Below are positions 33,273 through 45,681 of a DNA stretch of 64,000 nt, in pieces; position 1 is the stretch's first letter, and the number at the start of each line of letters is the position of its first letter. Made by a program: the position numbers and the translations under genes. The notes under the pieces are model-generated. The model searched no databases. It worked only from the letters and a program-made list of their open reading frames with translations, and was not told where the DNA came from. Source of the DNA: Eopsaltria australis (Eukaryota; Chordata; Aves; Passeriformes; Petroicidae); assembly GCA_034509425.1 (NCBI GenBank), contig JAVTVJ010000467.1, positions 1 to 64,000 of the forward strand, in the 5' to 3' direction.

Positions 33273-36039
33273 TGGAATAAGGAAAGCAGGTGAGGTTATC
33301 AATGCCAGCCTGGAGGGATGGCACAGATTTTGGGCCCATAACATGAGAGACCCAAAAGGAAATAGCAGGCGGTGTCTGGTTGGTATGGACACAACCCGTC
33401 CATCCTGCCCAGGCTTTGGTTAGGTTTGATTCATCTCCAGAATGCACTGGGATAAAAGTTTGCCTGGCATGAGATTTCCTGGCCTCTCCCCTTCTCAGGC
33501 CACCTCTTCTGCCAATCCCAACACCCTGAACTGGGAAGGCATCATGGAGCAGACTCCTCACAGACCAAATTTTAGATATAAACTGGCAATCTCACCCAGT
33601 TCAACACACCCCCTAGCCCCCAACAGAGCAGATCTGCCCTCTTGCATTGCCCTTAACTCTATCCCTGACCAGGGGAAACAGTGGAAACCTCTCTGAGCCC
33701 CTGACCCCTCTGATGGCACCACCACCACATCCTCGGAGCACAGATCTTACCAAATAAATAGATGGAAAAATGACACTGCCAAAAGGCTTCCTGGTTAGAT
33801 GAAGCCACAGATATTGTTAGTCAGCCACTAGACTGAGACATCAGAATATAAAGGAGGTTAAAAGGAGCTGTCACCACCTATTGCTAAAATTGTCTTCCAC
33901 CTCCTGTTTCAGCCAGTCTGCATGTCACTGCTGCTTGGAGGGAATTATCTCGGAAAGAAAATCCTGCTCTTCCTTTTATTGGAGGGAAACCTCTCAGACA
34001 CTCCCCCCCTTTTTATGGAGCCCATTCTTGCAGACATTCACCACAAAAGAGCACCAAGAGCACGGCAGCAAAAGGGAGTTTGTGGCCTTGCCCTCAGCCC
34101 CGCGCCCAGCTCAGGTTGGGCACAACCACACATGCCAGAGCATAAAGAATTCCTGGTGGCACATCTGAGGTGGCATTTCCCCTGCTCTGCCCTGTGCCAG
34201 CGCTTCCCAGCCTCTCCAGAGCAATGCATGAATCGCCTTTTTCTCTTCAGATAATTCCTCTTTTTACCCCAAAGACCTCGCACTGCACCCCATACATTTA
34301 TTATAAACCTGGTGTCTGAAGCCAAAACATTAATTGCATCTTCTAGCAAGGGAAAAAAAACCCAAGCTCGTTTAGGAATGTATTCATTAAGGGCCTGATT
34401 GACACGGGCAGAACCAGGGGGTTAAATTGAAGCCGGAGCGGAGGCCGGAGCGCCGGGAGCCGCGAGCGTTGAGCTGCAGCAATCTCACCTCGCTGTGGTT
34501 TATCTCTGCAAGTCGGATAATTTATCCTCCTCACGGCAAGACAAAAAGGGAACTTGGCAGAGAGGGCAAGACAAAAGTAGACATTTTGTAACCGCTAAGT
34601 GCTAACGTTTCTGAAGATAATTTTTTGCAAAAGGTTTCTAAACAGCCCCTGTCAGGCAAGTTGTATTTTGTTATTTCAAAGTGACTGTGGGAGTCTAATC
34701 CAGTTCAAGCCCTTTGTAAATTTTAATGGAAATGCTCATACACAAAGGACAAAAAAAAAAATGTTTAGCTGCTGTTAGATATTCAGGAAATCTAAATCTA
34801 ATTTGCCTGCGTAATCAGCGCTTCGATCTCAGCAGTGCCTGTTGTTTCTCTGTTTCCTTATTGCAATTTCAACTGCAGCATCTATTTTCTATCAAAATAC
34901 AGTTCTGTGCAGATAATTCTATACAGAGTTCAAAATACAGCTTTAACCACAGGGAAAAACAGGGGGATTTCCTTGAAAAACAAACTCGTGGTAATATTGC
35001 TTTGACTTAGAAGTGTGTGTGGAAGCGTGGAATAATAACAATAATAAAAAAAAAGGATTATATCCATCAACAACAAAGTGGCCTTTTGTTTCTACACCTA
35101 GGGGAGATGATAAACATCTTGGGCAGATCAAGCCACAGCCTCCTTGGAACAGGTGTGCAAAGGACCTTTTTCAGGGGAAAAGGAGGAATGAGAGCTGATG
35201 GCTTCTGCCCAGGAAAGACAAGGACACGGGAGCTGGGACAGAGCTCCCCTGAGAGGACGTCACTGTCCCATCCATGGAACAGCAGCTAGCCAGAAGCAGA
35301 AGAAATTCTAGGAAAGAAATGGGAATGCTTCAACGGAATAAATGTTCAGAGGTGCAAACTAAACACAATTCCTGTGCCAAAAGCCAGGCAGAAGCTTCTG
35401 GGCCTATGGAGCTGAGGGGAAGGGAAGGACAGGGCCTGTCAGGGTCAGGAACAGAAGAGTCTCCCCCTACAATCCTCAGCTCCCACTGCCTAACTCAGGG
35501 CTGCAGAAATTTTGAGCCTCACTAATTATGGATAATCCTATAAAAAATGAAGCTCATCATGCAAACAGACAGAGGACCTCCTTCATCGCCCAGCTTGGAG
35601 GGCTCAGCAGAGTGCAAGGTGCATGAGGAGACACAGAATGAGATGCTCTGTCCATCCCCTGGTTTAAGACAGACCTTTAATCACCACAGTTGTTTCTGAA
35701 GTTAGCCAGCAACACAGAAAAGTTAAGCAATAGCTGTAACATTATTAAAATTGCAAGTTATTAAAATAATTCCACAGCAGGAAAACAAGCTGAGGGATGA
35801 GGCCACAGCTGAAGATGTCTCTGGTTGGGTTTTATTTTGGGTTGGGAGCTAGAATTTCACAGTAAAAAATCATATCTCTTAAAGGGAGTAGATGAGGAAA
35901 AGAGATGGAGAACCTGCAGCCACTGGTACTCTGGATTGCCATACACAGAGAATTCCTGAAAAACCTGGGCAACAAACTCTGGAAACAAGCCCATGACTTG
36001 GCTTGAGAGAATTTTTCCCCAAACCAAACACTATTCATT
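33273..36039. other. Non-coding, several AT-rich unique stretches
   Basis: No exon, LTR or CR1 was recognised. Repeat-free AT-rich parts at 34260-34400, 34540-34990 and 35500-35780 could be regulatory. A GC-rich CpG patch sits at 34428-34475. Confidence 0.4.
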
Positions 36040-36265
36040 TACCTAAAGTGCATTCCCAAGCAATCACCAGCCCACAGACCTTAACCTATTTCCGAGGCAA
36101 TAATGGAATTAGATTTGAATCAAAGTTCAGCGCCTTTGATAATCTGTGCTCTCACTTTGCCCCGGGCAATATTTTGCCTCTTATTAAAGCCTTGTCCTGG
36201 TTCTGAGCCGATGAATCACTGCACAGATATCAGTGGGCTTTAGCCAGACACTGTTATCAAACCCA
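36040..36265. promoter_or_regulatory. Candidate conserved non-coding element
   Basis: Repeat-free sequence with GGAATTAGATTTGAATCAAA, GCGCCTTTGATAATC (TCF/LEF-like CTTTGAT), GCCTCTTATTAAAGCC and CACTGTTATCAAAC. No coding frame is evident. Texture-based call. Confidence 0.3.
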
Positions 36266-36624
36266 CGTGCCCCAACTCCAGTCCTGACACTGGAGGAGGA
36301 ATGAACCCCCAAAGTGTCCCCAGGAGCTCCCTGGATACGTCAGGGCTTCTGTATTAAAGATTCTGCCAAGCTCATGGTGGTACTGCTGCCTTTTGAATGC
36401 AGGTTTTTGCAATTTTCTAATCATCCTTAAATAAGAAATCTTAAAAATGCATTTACAAAAGTCTGAAAAATTCCCTCAAAAGCTCTGCACAGGAGAAAAT
36501 ACCCTGAGCTTGTCCACAGCATAAACACAGCCACATGCTGGGGGTCGCTGCAATTAAACCGAAAATGTTTAAAGGAGTGAAAAAAAAACCTTAGAAAAAT
36601 TTTTGAATGTATCTAAAAATATTA
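36266..36624. other. Non-coding, nothing recognised
   Basis: AT-rich unique sequence leading to the CR1 tail. Confidence 0.4.
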
Positions 36625-36870
36625 TAGAATCACAGAATGGTTTGGGTTGGAAGGGATCTTAAAGCTCATCCCATTTCACCCCCTGCCATGACCAGGGACA
36701 CCTTCCACTGTCCCAGGTGGCTCCAAGCCCAACCTGGCCTTGGGCACTTCCAGGGATCCAGGGGCAGCCACAGCTTCTCTGGGCACCCTGTGCCAGGGCC
36801 TCCCCACCCTCACAAGGAAGGATTTCTTCCCTATATCCAATCCAAATTTCCCCACTTTCAGCTTGAAAAA
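36625..36870 (-). mobile_element. CR1 LINE 3' fragment
   Basis: Plus-strand order: TAGAATCACAGAATGGTTTG, GGTTGGAAGGGATCTTAAAG, CAGGGACACCTTCCACTGTC, GGCCTTGGGCACTTCCAGGG, GCCACAGCTTCTCTGGGCAC and GGAAGGATTTCTTCCCTATA. This is an inverted CR1 tail of the CTTAAAG type. Confidence 0.95.
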
Positions 36871-38127
36871 TGATGAAACTCTTTCTAAGAATATATAACT
36901 GATAAGTTTAATTAATATCTTTCAGCTGCTTACGTTAAACTATTTCAGTGTAGGATCTTTCTTACTGTGGAATTCTACATGATACCTTTACCCTCAAGAG
37001 AAAACACTTCATTTTAAAAATTGCAAACACTTTCTTTGAAAAAAAATATTCTTTCGAGCTGTCTCATGACAAGACAACTCTCCCCTGCCTTCAGCTGAGG
37101 GCACAGGATCAGATTATTAAATACTGGAATTCCCAAATGGCCCTTTGGGAAGGGTCAGGGCTGTCCAGGGCTGGAAGAAGGACAACTTCAGGAATAGGGA
37201 CGCCACAACACAGAAACCAACACCCTCACAGGCTGTGACACAGAACTGCTGGGCCATAAACCCGACTGTGTGACAAACAGCCCCAGGACAAGAGAGGAGG
37301 GAACGCTCCTTCACTTCCCCATCCCTGCTATCATGAGAAAATGTCATATAAAGTAACTCTTGTTCATGTCCTTTATCCTCAAATTTATAACTGTCTCCGA
37401 CAGTGCAGTCAAGGGTGAAGGTTATTTGTGTCATACTTGCCAAGAAAGTGCCCCTTTCAACACTTAAGGAACACAGTCAAACTACAGATAAAGGAGCAGA
37501 CAAAAAAGATTCTGTCTTTCCCAAGTATTATTTATCTCCTCTATGTTCTTTGTTTCCCTAATGGTGGAGATACCAGCCAGAGTGGGATTCACAGACGTAA
37601 ATCCTTGAGCCCAAGTGTGTAATTTAATTTTCTTTCATTTGGAGCTAACATCAGATGGGGATCCCAAGGGTCAGAGTCGAAGCTCACCCTTCTGAAATGC
37701 TCTGGTGTTCTTTTATCTAAGAAGTGGGTCTCAAATTGATACACAGAAAATAAAATAGAAATAAAATAATATTAGGGGCAAAGTTTATTGTAAAATTCTC
37801 TGTGGGAAGGTCAGCTGGACCAAATGTTAATGCTTTTTTCTTATTCAGGTAAAGTTTGTTACTAAGAGTTGTTATAACTCCCAGTGTGTTAAATACAACA
37901 TTTAGAGGCACTGACTCTGCTTCCAAGGCACTTCCCATTTCCAGCCACGGCCATTCAAAAGCAGGCACTGCAATGGCTTCAGCCACTGGCACAGTCCCCC
38001 AGGAGCCTTTCCTGCTTGTCTCCCTTTTGTTATTCCCATACCAGTCCTGTCTGGGTGGAGGGACAGCAGGAGCCCCTCGTGCTCACAGAGGAGCAGCAGC
38101 AGCTCAGAATCACAGCTCACCTCTTTC
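36871..38127. other. Non-coding, nothing firm
   Basis: AT-rich unique sequence (36880-37110, 37400-37650, 37730-37920). No exon or element was recognised. Confidence 0.4.
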
Positions 38128-38505
38128 AGGGAATCATGGAATGGTTTGGATGGGAGAGGACCTTAAAGCTCATCCAGTCCCACCCCCTGCCATGGGCAGG
38201 GACACCTTTCACTGTTCCAGGTTGCTCCAAGCCCCATCCAGCCTGGCCTTGGGCACTTCCAGGGATCCAGGGGCAGCCACAGCTTCTCTGGGCACCCTGT
38301 GCCAGGGCCCCACCACCCTCACAGGGAGCAATTCCTTCCCAATGTCCCATCTAAGCCTGGTCTCTGGCAGTGGGAAGCCATTGCTTGTGTGCTGTCCCTC
38401 CAGCCCTTGTTCCCAGTCCCTCTCCAGCTTTCCTGGAGCCCCTGGAAGGATCTCTGAGCTCTTCCTGGAGCCTTCTCTTCTCCAGGTGAACACCCCCAGC
38501 TCTCC
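38128..38505 (-). mobile_element. CR1 LINE 3' fragment, longer copy
   Basis: Plus-strand order: GGAATCATGGAATGGTTTGG, GACCTTAAAGCTCATCC, CCCCATCCAGCCTGGCCTTG, GCCACAGCTTCTCTGGGCAC and CACCCTCACAGGGAGCAATT. It continues further inwards to CAGTCCCTCTCCAGCTTTCC and GGAGCCTTCTCTTCTCCAGG, which correspond to sequence upstream of the usual tail. The inner boundary is approximate. Confidence 0.94.
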
Positions 38506-39152
38506 CCCCTGGCTTTGTTGCAGAGCTGTTCAGAGGTGTTTCTCTCTGCATCAGATTGCCTGGCACAACAAGGCATTAAATGATGAGATAATTTTTTCCC
38601 TCGTGCCACGGCTGCTCATGAGGCGATTCCCGGTGTTTGCGAGGGCAGGGCCGGGATGCAGGAGCCATCCCCATGCCCGTGCCCGCGCGGGGGCCGGGCC
38701 CTGTGCTAATAACACAGCTAAGACAGTTAATAAGGCTCCCGATGAATGATTAGGATGGATTTCTGCACCGCTAATTTCCGTAACTATCACTCTCTGAAAG
38801 ACAGCTCCAGGGATTTCGGGCCCGGGGTGCCTCTGTCTCTGCGAACACAGAGCCGCTTTATCCGCCCGCGCTTCAAATTGGCGGATCCCCTTTCACTGAC
38901 CTAATGTGCACTGCACTTTAAAATGATACAATATTTTGAAACATGCAACTGCTTTGCTGATACCGTCTGTGCCTAAAAGCCTCGGTGCAGCTCCAACAAT
39001 GCCTCGGAGCTCCTGCTTTGGGAGGTAACACAAAGCCTTGGCATGTGCTCCGCGGGCTGGTTTTTGGCTGTTGTTTTGGGCCTTTCTGCTGCCATGGGGA
39101 GAGCAGGGCCTTGCTCCCACTCCAAAGACACATTCCCAAAGCCCCTAGAGTG
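38506..39152. promoter_or_regulatory. Unique stretch with candidate conserved element at 38560-38960
   Basis: The sequence is repeat-free with GGCATTAAATGATGAGATAA, CAGTTAATAAGGCTCC, GATGAATGATTAGGATGG and ACCGCTAATTTCCG, and it has scattered CpG. No frame looks coding. Regulatory function is inferred from texture only. Confidence 0.3.
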
Positions 39153-39158
39153 GGATCC
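39153..39158. repeat. Target-site duplication, left copy
   Basis: GGATCC lies directly outside the LTR TG end and is identical to the right copy at 39497-39502. Confidence 0.7.
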
Positions 39159-39496
39159 TGTCGCATGGTCGGACACGAAAGAATCAGGCACTCAGTCAGG
39201 TCACAGAGCCACCAAGGCTGGCAGGAGAGAAGAGCCCAGCTTCTCTTTATTCTTACATTTATACCTTTTCATATACAATCATGGATTGGACAATGAGGTT
39301 ACCACCTCTCCAATCCCATAGGTGAGAAACCCAGTCCATCAACCTTCTCCGCCTTTGGGAAAGGAATGACAAACAATACCAAAGGTACAAAACAATCCTT
39401 GGCTGGTTAGCTAAACATGGACTGTGTTTACATAAAATCTATGAGAACCTTTGCTACCAAGTATCAACACAGCACACTGTAAAAATCAGGGGGACA
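39159..39496 (-). mobile_element. Solo LTR of an endogenous retrovirus (class II/ERVK-like)
   Basis: On the minus strand this 338-bp unit begins TGTCCCCC and ends GCGACA, the TG...CA ends of retroviral LTRs. It is flanked by a perfect direct repeat GGATCC at 39153-39158 and 39497-39502. A 6-bp target duplication is typical of class II (ERVK-like) elements. A TATAAA box (39263-39258) is followed 6 bases later by AATAAA (39251-39246). Such closeness of promoter and polyadenylation signal is known from avian retroviral LTRs with a short R region. No internal retroviral sequence is attached, so this is a solo LTR left by recombination. The repeat GGATCC is a palindrome, which slightly weakens it as evidence. 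Confidence 0.8.
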
Positions 39497-39502
39497 GGAT
39501 CC
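39497..39502. repeat. Target-site duplication, right copy
   Basis: GGATCC lies directly outside the LTR CA end and is identical to the left copy at 39153-39158. Confidence 0.7.
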
Positions 39503-41512
39503 ATCCTTGCTGTCACAGCTGGGCTGTGTCCCGTGTCACACTGTGACAACACCAACCCCTCTCCTGCCACTCTTCGCTCAAGGAGCTCATGGTCTGTTGG
39601 CTCTGAGATGGCACAGAAGGGTCCTGAGCTGTGCTCACCATCACCCACACACCTGAACGAGGAGCAAAACAGGTCTGGCTGTGGAAATGACTGCACAAAG
39701 CAGAGGGACGTGGGGTGACAAACTCTACACACGTTGGGCAGGCAGGGAACAGAAGTTCCTGGGAACAGAGATGTCAGTGCAAAGCAGGAGAGATCCATGT
39801 TCCTACACACACACGCTCGTGACAGGCCCCCTCCTCACTAAAAAGGCTCAGTTTAGGCCAAAACATGCACTTTGACACAGTCCAATTGTGTGAACAACTT
39901 GTTGGACACGTTTGTGGCTCACTCCATTGTAAGCCAAAAAACTGAATTAATTTTTCTCCATCTCCATTCAACCCACATGTTCAGACACCTTCAGTCAGGC
40001 CTGATTTTAGGAGAACCAAAGCTGAACCTGTCCCATAAATTTTCCTATTTGAAGATCTTTCCTACATTATTGACCTCTCTGAAGCAGAATTCTCTGTAGT
40101 GGTCATCAACCTCAGAATTACTATTAGGAATTTAACCTGGGATTCTGAAGACAAACCAAGAAGAAAACCACCCCAAAGCCAGTGACTGCATTAATTATTC
40201 CAAGTGCTACTGCTGGGTTTAAGCAGCCCTCCTGAATCCCAGGAAGAATTCAAGACTAAAACACCAAGTCATATTTGAAGGGGTATTTATACACACAGAT
40301 GACACTCCGGGCAAGCTACTGATGTATTATATTAAACAAAATGTATTTTCATAAATTACTTATTGCCATTTTCCCACTCTGAGCTGGGACATAGCAGTGA
40401 AAATACCTGAGAGCTTGAGACAATGTCCAAGTTTCTGTCAGAACGGAATGTAATTAGTGCAAATTAAGCAGCATCCTGAGAAGGAGGAGGTCAGGGAGAA
40501 CTGGCAGGGTCGAACTGGGTCATTACAAAGCATTTTTATAGCCAGGCAAGCAGGAGGGATGCCAAGCACCTATTGCTGCTGTGGTCTGAACCCCCCCTGC
40601 ATCCCAGAGCTGCTTTTCCACACAGATCAGGAGTGGGATCCATTGATTTTATCAGCAGCAGCCAAAGAGCTGCGAATTAAAACTGTAAAAGATCAGCACA
40701 GTTGCTCTTTTCTCCTTTTGAATTTTGCATTTTAAACTGGGGGGGAACAAAGCAGGCCCATCAAAACCCCATGGACTGTTACATTTCTGTGCTGGGTTTT
40801 GTGGCTCTCCGTGGCTCAGGAGGAAAAGCCTGAAAGTTTATTTATCCACAAATAGGAATGTCCAAGTAGGGCACCACAAATTTACCCCCAAACCTCCACC
40901 GTTTTCTCCATCTGCAGGTTTGAAAATGATGACACTCCTGAGGAGGCCTTGGACAGCCTTCAGAGAGCTCCAAAACTTTGCTTCAGAGGTGCCATCTGAA
41001 TATTTAGGGTAGAACTGCTGGTTTTATAGATGTGCATGTGCACACACACGTGTCTGTCTGTCACACGTGTGTCTGGGGACACAGTGGGGACACAGGTGTG
41101 CAGGGAGGACACTGCAGGTAGCAGCTGTTGGCCATCCCAGTTTGCTGGTTAGGATTTCCATGAGAACAGGCTCTGTCTTGTTACTTTTGTGTTATTTCCC
41201 AACATACTTTTCATCTGGACCAATTGTTCATCCCTCCAAAAATCCTCCTTCACAATAATTCAGTCTTTAATAGGTTACAGCCACAGTGTGCTGGTTTTGT
41301 AGGATCGTCCTCTTGAGATTTCCCACCATGCTGAGGTCTAAGGGAACGACTCCAAATTTCTGTCAGTGCAGTGAAACTCAGAGTTTGGTGTGTTCAGTGA
41401 ACAGGGACCTTCTCACCTGAAGAGAAACATCTCCCACACCCTCCCTGGTGCTGGAGCTCCTGTGGAACAACTGTCCCAGAGGAAAGGTCCACAGTGCATC
41501 AGGCATCCAGCC
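39503..41512. other. Non-coding; AT-rich stretch at 40270-40470
   Basis: No gene was recognised. The stretch 40310-40460 is AT-rich and repeat-free. CA/TG-rich short runs lie at 41029-41070. Confidence 0.4.
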
Positions 41513-41705
41513 CATGGAATCACAGAACCACTGAGGTTGGAAAAGATGTTTCCAGAAGACCATTGGGTCCCACCCTGTCACTGAGTGCCACATCCAGTCA
41601 GTCCTTGAACTTCTCCAAGGATGGGGACTCCAGCACCTCCCTGGGCAGCCCCTTCCAAAGCCTGACCCCCCTCTTCCACCTTGAAGGAATTTCACCTGAA
41701 AAGCT
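41513..41705 (-). mobile_element. CR1 LINE 3' fragment, second tail type
   Basis: Plus-strand order: ATGGAATCACAGAACCACTG, AGGTTGGAAAAGATG, CACTGAGTGCCACATCCAG, GGATGGGGACTCCAGCACCT, CCTGGGCAGCCCCTTCC and TTGAAGGAATTTCACCTG. This matches the GGTTGGAAAAGA tail type. Confidence 0.92.
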
Positions 41706-42901
41706 TGGACCAAAGTTAGTGGGATTTGGAGAGCATCATTCTCCCAGAGCCATGTGGAATCTCTGGAAGGGGAAGCTGCCCTGGTTGGACTGGAAGCTGC
41801 TTTGAAAGCAGCTGAAATAATTTTGATGTGTGATGCTGTAAAGACCTTCATGGTGGATAATGGCCCTGACTGTTTTCCATAGAAGAGCACGAGCACCAGG
41901 CTCTTCTCACAGGACAACGACAGCTTCTGCAAATGATTCCTGTCTGTCCTACTGGGATTTTACATCTCGGAAAAGTTCCAGGTGGGAGGGATGGAGATGA
42001 GGAAGAGAACTCTGAGCAACTCGTGCTTCCCAGGCCTTCCTCCCCAGCAGCTTCTCAGCCCAGGATCTCTGTGCTATAGACTTTTTCCTGCCTCTGACAA
42101 AACACTAAAAACCCCTCCAGCATGACAACAAAAAATAAATATCAAAAGAACATTTGAAGAGCTCAATAAATTGATCATATTCTGCTGAACCTTCACCCTT
42201 GTAACGATAGTATCATTTAAATGCTAATGTCATTTTTAAAAAAGTCAATTACAGGAGTTTTAAAGTAATGGAGTCAGCAGTCTCGATGTAAATCTGTTAT
42301 ATTAATCTGCTCCCTACACTGTATCCATGGGCACTGATGCATTCACCCCCTTTTCCCTGGAGGGAATGTTCCCTTGCAGTGGTACCAGTAATTGAATCAA
42401 GTTGATACAGACACCAAAAATATTGTAAGTCTTGTAGGTAATGAAAAGCATATGTTGATAAAGCCAGTTGCTGTAATTTTGGATAGAAGAGCACTGACAT
42501 TTGGGAAGTTCAGAATTAGAATTAACCCTTTGATGATGAAGTGACCTGAAATCGTCTTTACAAACTCTGCTAATTTCACGAAGAAAAACTGCTTGAAATC
42601 CACCACGAGACAGCTGAGATTCTGTACCTCCCATTTTCCTTGCTCATCCCCAATCAAAGTCACTTCCTTAAAGACTTTGCAACAGTTTTTCTGAACTGGT
42701 TCAGACAAAATGTAACAGGATCAGAAAACAAGCATTGCTCAGGTCCAAATTCATTTCTGCACCTTTCACAGGCCTAAAGAAGCTGGAATGTCACAGCAAA
42801 AGAGAACTTTGGCTTGTGCTCCTTAGGGAGGTAAATGGATGCCACAGAAATCTCCAGGTGCCAGTCCCTACTCAGCAGATTTTGGGTACAGCTCTAAACT
42901 C
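41706..42901. other. Non-coding; candidate conserved element at 42110-42310
   Basis: The stretch 42110-42310 is strongly AT-rich and repeat-free (CTCAATAAATTGATCATAT, TCATTTAAATGCTAATG, AGTCAATTACAGG). No exon was recognised in the interval. Confidence 0.35.
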
Positions 42902-42985
42902 AACAGAATCACAGAATCATAAAATCATTTAGGCTGGAAAAGACCTCCGAGATTATCAAGTCCAACCTTTGCTTGATCTCCAATA
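42902..42985 (-). mobile_element. CR1 LINE 3' tail, short
   Basis: Plus-strand order: CAGAATCACAGAATCATAAA, ATCATTTAGGCTGGAAAAGA and CCTCCGAGATTATCAAGTCC. Only the last 80 or so bases of a CR1 of the GGAAAAGA tail type remain. Confidence 0.9.
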
Positions 42986-44827
42986 CCTGGTACATACAAA
43001 TGGTGTTTAGAAGCATCAAATAAACCCAAACCAGAACAAATCATCATTTGAAGAGGGACCAAACTTTTAGTTGTGATCAAACTTGGATAAACGCCAACAT
43101 TTTGCTGTTCTGATCATGTTAACCCATAATGAACCATACCACTTATTATTGCAGTGGGGTTCAAACATATCCACAGCCTTTTCTACTCCCACAGCTCATG
43201 GAACTTTTCTCCCATTAAACAGGACAAGTTTTGGTTTAGGAAAACAGGGGATAATGAACCCTAGGAGAGAGGCTGAACTCCCTGCCTGAGGTAAAATCAC
43301 AAATATCTGCACCTACCTGTGCCTTCGCCCACATACAAAGAGATGCCATCATTTATGGCAGAAGACAAAACCTGCTGAGAACTTCCAGACAGTCAGAGCT
43401 ATCAGAAATAAAAGACTAAACAAACGTATTTTTCTAAGCAGTAATAACGAGGGAATTGCATTCAGCACTGCTCTGAGGCAGAAAGAGAACTTCCAGATAA
43501 AATTGTCATGGAATCCATTCCACTTGTCACATAAACACTGCTCTGGGTTTGCTGGTAAGAAGGGGCTGATTAATGGTTCACCAAGATTTTCCTGCTTCTG
43601 CCTTTTGTGAATTGATTCTCAAGTGTGGGTCTAATAAAATTTCAGCCAATGTCACACACACGCCACAGAAATATTTCCAGCTCCATCATAAATCTGAACT
43701 GTTTGGAGCAGGGGTTTTGTTAACTCGGGGCCTTCCTCTGCCACAGTTCAGGGGTTAAAGGGACCCACAAATATCAACACAAGGCTGGAGTTAAGCACAG
43801 CACTCAGAACATTTCTGACAGCATTTCCACATCCTCCGAGCCTGGAACTCCTCCTGAAGTGCTGCAGGCTTGAGTCTCTGGAGAAATCAATCCAGAACTC
43901 TGGAGACGTTTTGTTACTACCAAAGCAGCTGATTTCCCTTCCCTTGGCATTCCCATTCCACATGGAGCACACGGAGAAGGGGCTGGAATCCCCTGGCCTG
44001 GCTCCCACTGCACCATCACGGTGCCATCCCTCCTCTGGGATATTCCCAGATATAACCAGGAATATGGGATCATCCAACAAGGCAAAAACTCCTCGTTAGC
44101 GATGCTGCCAAATTCCTTGAGCTGGTGTGAGAAAAGCGGTGTTTTTCCAGCAGAGTTTGGAGTAATTGAATAAACTGACTCACAAGGCAGCATTTTGCTA
44201 CTTCCAGAGAAATCTGCCCGTTAAATCTTTTGCTGTTTGGGCAAAATTGAAAATCTCCATTCTGGCACAAAACTGAGTCCTAAAAACATCACAGGACTTT
44301 TTTTGGGGGAGTTTTATTTGTGTGTTTTGTTTTTAAACAAATGAACTCTGAAGCTGGATCTCACTCCTACCAAATCTTCCCACACAGCTCCACTCTCAAC
44401 GCCCTGGAAGTTGTGTATCCAGGCACAGTTTATTCCATTGGAATAATAATATCCAGAAAAGTGCTGTCATTTTTTGATGTAGACGCACTATGGGGAACAG
44501 AGACACAAACCCCTCCATGGCTCCTCTGAAATCAAGCCATCCTGGAAGCTGAGACTTTGGAAGAAAAAGGAAAGGAAGGAAATTCTTCCAAGAGTGATGT
44601 GAACGGGAATGATTCTCCCAATGAAAGAAACACCTGAAAGAAAGCCTGGAGTCAGGCTCGGCACTGGTTAATGGCAACACCTCTGAGAAGAAATGTGAAA
44701 TGCAAGTTGAAAAATGGGATTTTCCCTGTTCCAGAGGCAGGAGCGGGACGGGGAATTGAGCCTGAAGGCAGTTCCGCGGCAGCGCCGAGAGGGGGAACCC
44801 TCGCCCAGGCCGAGCGCCGGGGGCGGA
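42986..44827. other. Non-coding, nothing firm
   Basis: Unique sequence without recognised gene or repeat. Short AT-rich patches occur at 43000-43100 and 44290-44340. A GC-rich CpG patch at 44745-44827 leads into the G-rich array. Confidence 0.4.
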
Positions 44828-45681
44828 CGGGGGATAACGGGAATAACGGGGGAAAAATGGGGATAACGGGGGGATAACGAGGGATAACGGGGAGAACGGT
44901 TAAAAACGGGGGATAACGGAGGAATAACGGGAATAACGAGGGAATAACGGGGGAAAAATAGGGGGATAACGGGAATAACAGGGGGAAAATGGAGATAACG
45001 GGGGGATAATGGGGATAACGAGGGATAACGGTTAAAAACGGGGGATAACGGGGGAATAACGGGAATAACGAGGGAACAACGGGAATAACGGGGGAAAAAT
45101 AGGGGGATAACGGGAATAACAGGGGGAAAAGGGAGATAACGGGGGGATAACGTGGATAACGAGGGATAACAGTTAAAAACGGGGGATAACGGGGGAATAA
45201 AGGGGGGAAAATGGGAATAACAGGGGGACAACGAGGGATAACGGGGATAACGGTTAAAAACGGGGGATAACTGGGGAATAATGGGGTGAAAATGGGGATA
45301 ACGGGGGAAAAACAGGGGGATAAGGGGAATAACAGGGGATAATGGGGGAAAATCGGGGATAACGGGAATAACGGGAATAAAAGGGGGATAATGGGGGAAT
45401 AACTTGGGTAACAGGAATAACGGGAATAACGGGGGAATAACAGGAGTAACGGGGATAATGGGAGGATAACGGCAGAAAAACAGGGATAACAGGAATAACG
45501 GGGGGATAACGGGGAGATAGCAGGAGATAACAGGGAAAAACGGGAATAATGGGGGGATCACGGGAATAAAGGGGGAATAATGGGGAACAATGGGGATAAT
45601 GGGGGATAACGGGGGTATAACGGGGATAATGGGAATAGCGGGGGGGGGAGAACAGAGATAACAGGAATAATGGAGAATAAT
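44828..45681. repeat. G-rich GATAAC/AATAAC minisatellite array with quadruplex potential
   Basis: About 850 bp are built from GGGGGATAAC and GGGAATAAC modules, almost free of C apart from the AAC step. A marker segment GGTTAAAAACGGGGGATAAC recurs at 44898, 45030, 45171 (AGTT variant) and 45252, giving a higher-order spacing of 132, 141 and 81 bp. Runs of three to six G separated by five- or six-base loops recur throughout, as needed for G-quadruplexes. The 453-codon minus-strand frame (Pro/Ile/Val/Ser/Tyr-rich) is an artefact of the array. Confidence 0.96.
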
